Part shown: positions 35,044 to 64,000 of the stretch, piece by piece
Layout: the number at the start of each line of letters is the position of its first letter
How positions within the stretch are numbered: position 1 is the first letter of the stretch
Source: Zeus faber
Lineage: Eukaryota; Chordata; Actinopteri; Zeiformes; Zeidae
Assembly: GCA_960531495.1 (NCBI GenBank)
Contig: OY482862.1
Location: forward strand, 9,555,155-9,619,154
Reading direction: 5' to 3'
DNA: 64,000 nucleotides
Position numbers and translations under genes: made by a program
The notes under the pieces: generated by a model
Seen by the model: only the letters and a program-made list of their open reading frames with translations
What the model was told of the DNA's origin: nothing
Databases searched by the model: none

Positions 35044-35115
35044 CTTATATACATTACCACAGCGGCATAGGTGCCGCTAATGGTGTTGTTATTCAAATTA
35101 GTCCCAGTGTCAGCA
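35044..35115 (-). promoter_or_regulatory. - strand-type crystallin promoter (gene 11)
   Basis: TATATAAG (- strand) at 35044-35051, ATTTGAATAACAA at 35086-35098, and upstream of that TGCTGAC (Maf half-site, - strand) at 35109-35115. Confidence 0.7.
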
Positions 35116-35119
35116 CAAA

Positions 35120-36090
35120 CTACAGGAGTCTTCCCACTCCTGTTTGTCCCCTCTCATGTTTCACAGACACTGTTCAGCTTCCAGCATGAGCCAGAGTGCT
35201 GTGCAGTGCTGAGCAATTTAAAGCTGTATTCTGTTTAAATAAAACATAACCAGGTCAACCATGTTCTTCTATGGTCCACATAATTAATTAATATAAGCAT
35301 TAAGGGCCTTGGTCAAACACCTCTACTTGTACATATATAATCATACATACAGTACATATAAGGTCTGTATATGGAGAGGATTTAGTCCGTGTGGCTGAAC
35401 TTAACTATTTGGATTTCTGTGGAATACAGATGAATTTTCTCTGTTTTAACGCAAGAGAAAATAAACTACATTTACATCTGGGATTCTATAGCCCTTTTAT
35501 GTTAAGGAACATTGCCTACTAGCCCACATTTTTTTGTGTGTCAACACTGAACCATGTGTGACCCTGAACTGTCAATGGGACAGTGGAGGTCCAACTGTGC
35601 TAGAATTACAGTACTCATCAGAACAAATGGAAACTGTGAGGCGAGTACTTTTGAGTGCTCGTGGTACATAGTTCATAGTGGTAAATATGAGGAAATAATG
35701 ATCATATTTATACCACTATCATAATGAATCTTAGGCTTTCTTTCATTTCTGGCAAATAATTTTGTCAGGCGCTAATAACTTTTTGGGAAATACATTGTCT
35801 GAAAATAAATCAATACCGAAGTGTTTATTCAGAAAGGACAAAATAGTTGACAATAGATTCATTTATTCAGAGATACTGAGAAATCACATCATATTCATGA
35901 GAAAGAGTATCTCTTTAGCATGGCCAAAATCAGATGTCAAGAGTCTTTTGTTTTCATTTGTAGTAGGCCTGTCACTATCAACATGCCAGTGTCCACATGG
36001 AAAGTGTTTTGGTTTTTTTTAAAGAGGCAGAGGGTGTTTTGAATCAAATTGCAACTTTGCAACAAAATCAAGATCAATCAAAAGATCTAG
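35120..36090. other. Intergenic, no gene seen
   Basis: Unremarkable AT-rich sequence. The frame at 35762-36022 has no recognisable similarity. Confidence 0.45.
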
Positions 36091-36099
36091 GCTCGTAAT

Positions 36100-37237
36100 T
36101 TAGAACTCTGTGATTCTACGGAAGGAGCCGGTGGTGGCGCAGGTGGCCCCCCAGTCGCTGAACTTGCGGTACTCCCCGGGACTCATGAAGTACTGGCGGC
36201 CACGGTAGTTGGGGTGCTCGTACAGGGTCCAGTAGCCCTCCATCACGTTGCAGGAGTAGATGTCGCGGCTGTGGAACTGGTCCTGCACCGACTCACAGTC
36301 CTCGCTGAACTCCATCATCTGACCTTGGAAGTTGGGCCGTTCGTAGATGCGCATGCGATAGGGCCCCTCGCTGGTCTGAGGAACACACAATGGAACGCGT
36401 TGAGATTCACTCTGATTCCACCACTATATCCCTCCATCCTTATCTATGTTATAAAAGCTGTAAATAAGACAAATCCAATTAATCTTGATGTCATCTTAGT
36501 ATAAATTAGTTGGGAAGATGTGAAGAGTGTTTAGCCCTTATTGTATTTCAAGTTTAATGGTAATGGCAAGCTATTGCCTTCATGTACATACATAAATTTC
36601 TGACAAAGGTAAACCTGAGTGTAGCCTGAGAGGAGCAGCGGTTCGTAAGGCGGAACAATCGCTCACATAAGAGAAGGTACGGCAGGAGCGGATGGTGTCG
36701 TTGTAGCCCATCCAGCGCTGGTAGTCAGGGTACTCCCCCCTGGTCAAGACGTACTGGTAGCCGGTGTAGTTGGGCCGCTCGTACAGCACCCAGCAGCCGC
36801 TCTCCACCCGGATGGAGTTGCAGCGACTGAAGTGGGGGTGCATGTCGGGACAGTCCGTGTCGCACTCATAGGAGCGACCCTGGAAGTTCCTGTCCTCGTA
36901 AAAAGTGATCTGGTCGCAGAGTTATAGAAAGTCACTAATTTACGGTCTGAAAGTGATGAATACAAGTTGCATTTGGTCTTTGTTAAGATATTATATGGAT
37001 TTATTTAGCTAAAACAAAAAAAGCTATTCCTTGAAACACCATTTATATACAATTACCAGCTGAGCTATATAACTAACATGCAAACCAAATGCAAATGTAG
37101 CACAAAACCAAAAGCAATTGGAGCCACTGCTTCCCTGCTCAGGGATACATGAAGAGTCCTATAGTCGTTGCAGGAAAGGAAGATACACAGACTGATACAC
37201 ACAGAAGAGGAAGAAACTGTCCTACCTTACTACTCAT
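36100..37237 (-). CDS. Gamma-S-like crystallin
   Basis: Lens crystallin at the edge of the cluster. CDS complement(join(36100..36375, 36667..36909, 37226..37237)), 176 aa. Exon 1 encodes M-S-S-K, unlike the Met/Gly-Lys starts elsewhere. The N-terminal domain has [20 protein letters not shown] and [20 protein letters not shown], and ends CRTFSY at the linker. The C-terminal domain starts [20 protein letters not shown] and ends FRRITEF. It has four Trp, one per Greek-key motif as in mammalian gamma-crystallins, and only about 8 Met. These features resemble gamma-S (CRYGS) and related fish gamma types more than gamma-M. The Asp/Glu-Asp-Cys spacing is conserved. A tree would settle the class. Confidence 0.9.
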
Positions 37238-37310
37238 CCTGCAAGAGTACTGGAGCCAATCCCCAAGGTCAAAAACTGTGGTCTCACCAAAGCACAGACC
37301 AGAGACCCCA

Positions 37311-37345
37311 CTATATAAACCACAATCAAATGGGTGGCAGATTCC
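37311..37345 (-). promoter_or_regulatory. TATA region of gamma-S-like gene
   Basis: A TATATAG-type box on the - strand at 37311-37317, with CCATTTGATTGT just upstream. The ATTTGAATAACAA element of the other - strand genes is not clearly present. Confidence 0.5.
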
Positions 37346-38300
37346 ACTTTTTTGTTGTGTCAATGGCCAGGGATTTGACACCCTGGCCTGGCTGCCAAAA
37401 GTCTTGATCCTGGGTATAGAGTAGAAAACCCTGATTCATCATTGCAAAACGTCCCAGCAGGCAAATTACTGACCGTCCATGCCCTCTTTATTGATATGGA
37501 CATCAGAGTGCACTGAAACAGACGGACCACTTTATTCACTAATCCATTAACCTTTCCACACAGAATGTCAGAAGTCATCACAAACCAACGTGATCTCCCA
37601 CTGTTTTGAAAACAAGGCGTGAGCAGCAGAATGCACAAAGTCACCAGAGGAAAAGTTTCAAGAACATCTCAGAATAACTTTAAGCACTGATGGTGGATGT
37701 GGTGTTGAAGTGTTATGAACCAATAGGCTATATGAATATATAAGTATTTTTTTATTTATCACAAACAGATAATGAACCACTACAGCCATCTATCCTCTTT
37801 GGTGCAATTATTTTATTCATGACCAATACAGGCTTAATATATTTGTCAATCTGAAACATTACGGATTACATTTCATGAACTATCGAATAAATTAACTATA
37901 GCAAAAAAATCTTCCTTCCAAGGGTCTCTTGCGTCAGTCCTGCAGGGACTCTTGTGAACCTTCATAATGTTTTGCTCTACTCCCCTGGCGCTCTCCGCTG
38001 CCCTGTGAGTGGTAGAGAGAGTGGTGAAAGGAAAAGCACTGGTGATAGAAAAACTTCTTTTTTTTTTTTTTGGGATACACTAGGTGGCAGTGCAGGCCTT
38101 TCCCGTCAGACCACATTGGAATATTTGGCAAAAACTTACTCTCCATTTCATATGCGTTCATGTTCTAGTGACCCCCATATGTCATTTGTTTCATATTTTT
38201 TTCAAAGTATAAAATGGAGGCAAAATCAACGTTAAAAAAAATGGTGACGAATTTGTTGACGGTCAAATGGATATATCATAAAGACACAAGGGGAGTGGAA
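37346..38300. other. Intergenic between crystallin cluster and C2orf80
   Basis: No gene seen. A T-run followed by GGGATACACTAGGTGGCAG (about 38058-38090) may be the end of a dispersed repeat. Confidence 0.4.
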
Positions 38301-38311
38301 AGGCTTACAGC

Positions 38312-38559
38312 TTACTTATTTACACCAATCAAAATAGTGGTACTCACACTAAGAGAAGACTGAGATGATGAGGAAGATGATGAGGAGGGGGAGGAAGAGG
38401 ATTGCACCGTTGTACGACCCGCAGGGCTGTTGGCCTTCGTCCTCTCAGTGAGCCACCTTCTTAATTTCTGAGCTGTGGGGCACAGAAAATTCTACAGAAG
38501 TGTTTGAAGGCTCTTTGAAATGATGTGATGTCTATAATGATCCTCTATATGATGTTCTT

Positions 38560-38598
<39 letters not shown>

Positions 38599-39893
38599 AA
38601 GACCAGGCTTACTGTGCTTCTTGGAGTGGTCCACAGCCTTGTAGGAGCTCAACATGGCAAAGGGATGGTAGGATAAGGTGAAAGGATGGACAATTGAGCT
38701 CTATAGCAAAATAAACATTTTGAATACATGAATGAGTGTACACTAATGAAAATATGTATTTCAATCAAATTTGACATTTAAATGCAGGGCCCTGGGAGCA
38801 CGGCCTACTACCTTGGAATGCTGGGTGGAGTATGAGGCAGCTGGTTTGCAGCTGTACAGAGATAAGATTTCCTCCACAGGTAGACTATTCTACAGCAGGA
38901 GAGACCCATGCAAAGGTAAGAGGGAAGCCATCATATAATAGAAGGGTCAAAGACAAAGGGCAAGACAGAATATTCCATGTTAAAGAACTTACAATCAGAA
39001 CTTATTTTAGGGGTTAATTAATGGTTTTACTGCATTTATGTTGCATCAATGGGGTATGCAGTGCTCAGTGGACAGGTCTCTAGGTGTTTGCTGCCCACTA
39101 AACAAAAAGTGATTTGTATTTAGTTTTAAAAATTTAATTCCACTTACCAGGATCATACCAGCAAAAGAGGATAAGATCATAGCTTCTCGTTCTAGATGAT
39201 TGGGGTACTGATCACTTCCTGAACTGCTTGTGGCTCCACTGTGGTGTCGAATTGTTAATTTCGTTTTTGGGTTATTGTCATTGATAGTTTTTAATAAAAC
39301 TTCTTGCAAAAACACCTCTGATGCATTCAGACTCAATTGTCAGAGATAAATAATAATAAGAGACTTACACAAGGTCTCTGTCCAGAAGATCTGGTCGCTC
39401 CTCTCTGTCTAACCACCAAAGGGCCACACTTACGGCGAGGTCGTAGTGAGCCTGAAACACGCACGCTGTACATGAATACACACGGAAGTATACAAAATGT
39501 ACATGCCTGGTTTCAATCACTTTTTCTTTACGTTAGGTTTTACTGACGTGGCAGGGGGTCGTGGATGCTAAACCCTCTCCCTCCAGCCAATTTGAGTACT
39601 GTTAATAAGGCTTGAATCTGGCCAACATTAACTGCTATTTATATCAGTCATAAGAGTTTTTTGTTGTACATTCTTTTACCAGATCGTCCAGCGTTGTGGA
39701 TGTCCGTCTGCCCTTGGGATCGAAGGCATTCTCCCTGAGCGTCTGCCCAATGTAATCGTCCCTGTTTAAATTCACACTGTCACTGTCACACTCATACACA
39801 GTATAGACTTATTGCATCTTCAAATAACCTTTTGGTGTGAAGGTTTACTCACAAAAGCGCCTTAATGTCTTTTTTCAATTGCCTTGCCTCCAT
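38312..39893 (-). CDS. c2orf80: C2orf80 (GONDA1) homologue
   Basis: Assembled as complement(join(38312..38472, 38613..38700, 38812..38889, 39148..39238, 39369..39451, 39680..39761, 39853..39893)), 624 nt, 207 aa. All introns are GT-AG and all phases agree. The protein starts MEARQLKKDIKALL. It contains DDYIGQTLRENAFDPKGRR, then LDDLAHYDLAVSVALWWLD, then YPNHLEREAMILSSFAGMIL, NSLPVEEILSLY and LSYHPFAML, which follow my memory of human C2orf80 (193 aa) segment by segment. The human protein is linked to gonad development; its biochemical function is unknown. A serine-rich, low-complexity C-terminus (about residues 172-194) ends the protein. Position between gamma-crystallins and pikfyve matches human 2q33-34. 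The last exon is read through to TAA; a GTGAGT just before it could be an alternative donor. Confidence 0.88.
38560..38598. repeat. (TA)n(TG)n microsatellite
   Basis: TATATA followed by TGTGTG, in the last intron of the C2orf80 homologue just downstream of the exon 6 donor. Confidence 0.9.
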
Positions 39894-40790
39894 TTTCACC
39901 AAATAAGTATCCTTCATATATTAATCCTGCAAAGGCAACCGGAATATGGGTCGGTTGAAAAGATGCTGCGGAGATTGAATTGGAAAAAGTCTCGGAATTC
40001 AATAGAAGTCAAGGGAGAAGGGAAGGCCAGCTTGCTCAGCTTTGCTACCCTAAACAAACTGTTAATTTGCTACTAAGGACGCAGAACCTGACACCGCTTT
40101 GGGCGAACGCAACTACTGAGTAATTCAACCAGTGTACCTGTCAACATAACTGATGACAGTAAAGACACATTTAGCCACATGCATTCATTTGATTAACAGT
40201 TTAGCACTTAAACAGAAAACACCCATACTTACAGTATTAATTCAAAATGTCAAATTTTCTTAATGTGTCATCATGTAACTAGCAGATGTATCTTAGATTA
40301 TATAATAGACATTTCCTCATATCAACAACCAGTGATGTACCTATGTACTTACCAGACACTCCAATAAGCCTAGAAAATTGTTATCCATAGACAATTGCAG
40401 TTCCATTCACATAGCGATACAGAATCCTCAACATGGTTGATAGCCTTTCTGACAAACTCCACCCCCAGCAATGTTGAACCATGAGCAGACTTCTCCGGTG
40501 AACAGCTTATAGTGAATAATTTACGCCCGACCTCCTGTCTCACAGACAATTACCAACCAGACTGCACAGGTCACCAGAAAACTCCATCCTGTAATTTATA
40601 CGTGTAATGCTGGGTATATCTCTGAGGTCCTTGAACACTCACACAGACTTGATCCAAACGCCAGGAAAACAAGGACAAAGACATGTTAATTACAAGTGTA
40701 AAAAGTTTTTTATTTTAAATTTGCTTTATTACAGCACAAAGACAGTTAAAATGAACTAGGATTTAAACTAACTGGTTTCCTAAACAAACC
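39894..40790. other. Intergenic between C2orf80 and sgo2 homologues
   Basis: Upstream region of the C2orf80 homologue and downstream region of the shugoshin gene. No additional gene and no trace of idh1 seen. Confidence 0.5.
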
Positions 40791-40795
40791 CTGTC

Positions 40796-49545
<8,750 letters not shown>

Positions 49546-50379
49546 TCTCTTCAGATCACTTTCTGTAACGTCGCATCCAAGACAACGTAATGAAGCGTGC
49601 TATCGAGAGCAACATGCTATAAATTGTGCTATCAAATGAGTATACAAGTCACAGCCATTTGAGATATATATAAAGATAATAAAAAAAAATTAAACAACAT
49701 TTTGGATGTTTTTGGGTTTTTTTTTTACCCGAGTCTCCTTAACGTCTCCAACACGGGGGCCCAACGTCCGCCGCACTGTTTCCAGTTTGAAATGTTGGGG
49801 GCATGGTCTGTTTAGCGACAGCCAATCAGAAACCTTGCACGGTAGACGAAGCATAGAATATAGAATATATATTATTATTATTATTATTGGTAGTAGTCGT
49901 AGTAATAGTAGTAGTTTCACAGTTGCTGTCATCATTCTAATGTACATACGCAATGCACGCTATATCGCTTTGTATCTCCCTGTGCATATTGTGGTTCACT
50001 CCCTTCTGATTGGCGACAGCAAAACTCAGGACGATCTTTAGATTTTAAATTCGAATAACGCCGTAGAAACCCACAAGACCGGAGCGTTCCTGATCTCCAA
50101 CCCCGGCTCTCCAACTCGTCCAGATATTATTACTATAATAGCGAGAGAAAAAAAAAAATCAGCGTCTGAGTAGCAGGACCTCGATATGTTGCAACGGCCA
50201 GTGGCACTGTTTAACAATGCAATGGTGAAATAGTTCCATTGTGGAAAATCCGATTTTTTTTCTTCTTGTTTTACTTTTGTTCAACATTTGTAAATATTCG
50301 CCATTTATCTATTGGTTAATAGCATTCGCCTCTCACAATAGGTGGCTTGATCGTACTTCTTTTTTACATTTCACTGTAA
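49546..50379. promoter_or_regulatory. Putative bidirectional sgo2/pikfyve promoter
   Basis: The two genes are divergent. The sgo2 side has an acceptor just upstream of its ATG (exon from about 49562) and a possible 5' UTR exon ending at a GGTAAA donor near 49729. Between the genes are CCAAT boxes in both orientations (49822-49826 on +, 50009-50013 on -). TTTGAA at 49786-49791 and TTCGAA at about 50050 resemble the CHR element of G2/M genes, which would suit a shugoshin. No TATA box is evident. Start sites are inferred, not seen. Confidence 0.5.
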
Positions 50380-50622
50380 GCTCTGTACCTTGGCCAACCG
50401 GGTCGGGGTCCGACGCCGACTCTGACGCCGGCCGAGCGAGCGATCGAGCGATCGATCGCTCGGGGTGCTGTTGGCGGTGCCTCTTTCTCGTGACCGCCAC
50501 AACAGTTCGATTCGCTCGTGCTTTCGATTCGCCGGGGCTGCGCGTATGGGAGTCGGCTTTTCAAGCAGCCTCTGCGTGTCAAAATAACTCCAACTAGAAT
50601 GTCCGCGGCGGACAGCAAACCG
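50380..50622 (+). other. pikfyve: pikfyve 5' UTR exon with uORF
   Basis: A CpG-rich stretch ends in a consensus donor (CCG|GTAAAC at 50623). Joined to the acceptor before 51768, it creates a nine-codon uORF that starts at ATG 50599, reads MSAADSKPN and stops at TAG 51771-51773, seven bases before the main ATG. The exon contains an 18-bp perfect palindrome at 50445-50462. Exon start is approximate. Confidence 0.6.
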
Positions 50623-51767
50623 GTAAACTGCGCCTTTCTGAAACGCCTATGCAATGCCGTATTGTCCACCTCGGCGAGGTGTTGACCGAGTTGGGCAAAG
50701 CGGTTGGACAGCGGCGGATGCTAACATTAGCGGTTAGCGGTACTTCATCGCTTACTGTACTGTGACTTGGCGCTCAAGGGTCACTGGGTAATACAATTGT
50801 TCCTAATGCAACGCAGGAGTTACAGTGGTAAGCAAATTGGCGTTTACCAGTTGATTTTGAGTCAATTTCCTCGCGTGCCAGCATTTAAAACAAAAAAAAA
50901 ATTGGAACAACAATGACCTGTATATTGTATTTGTTACAGTCGAGCTTACTACCGCTTAACATTAAAGGGGCTTGTACGCCCTATGAGGGCGTGTGGGCGG
51001 ATAGAACTCATCCTACCCTCGTCCAGGCCTGTTGTGATCACATGATGGAAGCGGCACTTCCTTCTCCCTTTCCCAGCACCGTTAGTTAACATGTCACGTA
51101 TTGTTAAACTTAGCTATCTCACCTTCATCAAGGGGTAAGGATTAAGGCTGTCGCAATTGTTAAACAATCGCCAGATCGCGATTATTTGAGATAATCGGGA
51201 TTTGTAAATTCTGCAGATATGCTTCCATCCATATGTCGTGGGAATTTTGAGCCAATGTTGCTATGTTAATGTCACAACAAGCAGAATATGGATTAGGTGA
51301 AGTTTCCATCAGTTGGTTTAAAGGCAAATTAACTGTCTACCCAAATGTTAATGGTCTAATTTAATGGCTCCTCTGCAATATATATATATATGTGTATAAT
51401 GTGACTATTCGCTTCAGATACCTTTGGGCAGATTAGAGTCGTGTCAGGGCTCAACATCATTAACTTTGAGGTGAAGTGGCAATTTATGTGGATATAGCGC
51501 CTTAGCATAATTGTAATAGTAAAGGAAGGTGATTCTTGAATTGAATGATCTGAAAATGTATTGTGTAAAATGTAAAGACCAGTAAGTGCTGCTACCCACC
51601 ACCCCCCCTACAAAAAAGCCAATAAAAGACTGCTTAGCTTGAGTAGCAGAACTTCTCTCTTAATTAAGATTAGGTCTCATCAGTTGGAGAAGTTTGAAAT
51701 AGTTTGCTCTGGGTTGTAGAAAGTGCCAACAATAGTCCCTAACCTCCGTATTTTTCACCTTCACCAG
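50623..51767 (+). other. pikfyve intron 1
   Basis: Non-coding. An AT-rich ATCGCGATT-type stretch near 51150-51200 looks like a transposon relic. Otherwise nothing seen. Confidence 0.5.
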
Positions 51768-51780
51768 AATTAGCAGCGAC

Positions 51781-62717
<10,937 letters not shown>

Positions 62718-63517
62718 GTACTGAGTTCAGCCTTTTGCCTTGTACGAATTTCTTCCGTCCAAGTTACACATAATCTCAATATAGTATGTCATGTTGTTTA
62801 TTTATCGCTACCAAAAATTAGGGAAGAGGGTTTACGTTTAGTTCAAAAATTAATTACATGGTTTTACTGATTTATTAAATATTTATTCTTTAAACGACTT
62901 CCCTTCAAGTTTTGCAACAAGCATTAAAGTTCTGGATATTGGCACATAACTAGACAGGAATATCCGTATATCATTCCACCATTTAATATCCGAATTAGAA
63001 TCCAATATCAAAATCATAAATTGATGACTTTGTTCCCGCATGGGGGACCATGAAATGTTTTGAGTGTGGGGATCGCATCATGGGGAGCACAGCTGAGCAC
63101 AGCGGTGAACCCCAAACTCCCCACCTGGCTCAGAAACACTCCAGCATCACCCCAAGCTGGTCCCTGCCCCCTAAAGGACCGGTGCGTGCAGCAGCAGCAT
63201 GGATACACCACGCTGCTTCTACTGTGTTGGGTCGTCATGAACGATCAGATTCTTTTGAACGGATCAATATACTTTTTTTGCCAAATTTAGTCTCATGTTT
63301 AAGTTGCTGTCTCCTCTACTGTTTTATACCCAGTCAGACTGGAACCATGCCACTCCCCTTTTCCAATGTGTTTGTGACGTTGAACGTGACACACCAGAAA
63401 AAAACTGCATTTCTGCTGGCAATGGAGAAATGCCCCCTGTCAACATTGATAATATCGGGTATCGCGATATTTGGGTGGGACTGCATCACAATATAACATT
63501 TTGAATATCGCCCAACC
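62718..63517 (+). other. pikfyve intron downstream of the long exon
   Basis: The frame closes after the GTACTG donor at 62718. The next expected exon is not found before the window end. A GC-richer stretch (about 63050-63240) and an ATCGCGATATT-type stretch (about 63450-63520) look like transposon relics. Confidence 0.5.
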
Positions 63518-64000
63518 CTTGTGTGGCACCAAGAAGTTAGCAGCAGATCCTTTAAGTCCTGTAAGTTGCGAGGTGGGGCCCCCATGGATCTGGCTTGTTG
63601 TTCCAGCGCATCACAGAGATGCTCAATCGGATCAAACCCTAAACCCAGCCATCAACATGATGTAAAAAAAAAAATGTGATTCATCAGACCAGGCCACCTT
63701 CTTCCATTACTCCATGGTCCAATTCTAACACTCACATGGCCATTGAAGGCAATTCGGTGATGGACGGGTCAGCATAGGCACTCTGACCGGTCCCCATACC
63801 GCTGCAAGCTGCAATGCACTGTGTGTCTGACACCTTTCTATCATAGCCAGCATTAACTTTTTCAGCAACTTGTGATACAGTAGCTCTTCTGTGCTATCCA
63901 CGCACATCAATGAGCCCGTGGGCGCCCATGACCCTGAAGCAGTTCACTGCTTGTCCTTCCTTGGATCACTGCATACCTGGAACACCCCAGAAGACCTGCC
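63518..64000 (-). mobile_element. Partial Tc1-like element, same family as 31450
   Basis: Shares long phrases with the element at 31450-32922 (for example GCAGCAGATCCTT and GGTGGGGCCCCCATGGATC). The - strand encodes broken transposase pieces such as RVPMLTRPSPN. It is truncated at its left end and cut by the window edge on the right. Confidence 0.8.

Overview
This window is vertebrate nuclear DNA, almost certainly from a teleost fish. Genes are split by GT-AG introns, long CA/TG microsatellites are common, and there are Tc1, hAT and LINE remnants. The decisive sign is a cluster of methionine-rich gamma-M crystallins, a lens protein class typical of fish. No operon, phage, CRISPR or RNA gene was seen. 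The species cannot be named from this sequence.

Bases 1-37300 hold 13 gamma-crystallin loci, 11 intact and 2 broken. Seven lie in tandem on the + strand (1.8-20.3 kb) and six in tandem on the - strand (22.8-37.2 kb), so the two blocks meet tail to tail. Every intact gene has the same plan: exon 1 encodes only a short start peptide ending in Gly-Lys (Ser-Lys in the last gene), exon 2 encodes the N-terminal two-Greek-key domain, and exon 3 the C-terminal domain. The first three loci sit in near-identical ~2.05-2.1 kb tandem units; the middle copy lost its promoter and exon 1 and carries a frameshift. + strand promoters share a rigid layout (Maf-like site, Sox-like ACAAT(A/G)G, TATA). Four - strand genes instead share an ATTTGAATAACAA-like element. 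Composition drifts across the cluster, from about 26 Met and 1 Trp per protein to about 8 Met and 4 Trp in the gamma-S-like gene at the far end. Solo LTRs, a Tc1 element with a LINE nested in it, and a degenerate ~55-bp tandem array lie between genes.

Bases 38300-39900 (- strand) hold a seven-exon homologue of C2orf80 (GONDA1), which I could assemble in full (207 aa). Bases 40800-49550 (- strand) hold an eight-exon shugoshin gene, probably sgo2 (930 aa). Its ~5.2 kb first coding intron contains a decayed Tc1 and a decayed hAT transposase. Bases 50380 to the window end (+ strand) hold pikfyve: a 5' UTR exon with a small uORF and 19 coding exons, giving the first 1133 residues (FYVE, DEP and CCT-like chaperonin domains). 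The kinase domain lies beyond the window. sgo2 and pikfyve are divergent and appear to share a promoter region.

The gene order crystallins - C2orf80 - pikfyve matches the human 2q33-34 neighbourhood, but IDH1, which lies between C2orf80 and PIKFYVE in human, is not here. The crystallins act together as structural, high-refractive-index proteins of the lens. The three flanking genes are housekeeping or unrelated genes kept by synteny. I found no clearly new biological system. The most interesting signals are the two promoter grammars, traces of gene conversion between crystallin copies, the degenerate array, and TG repeats abutting three pikfyve splice acceptors.
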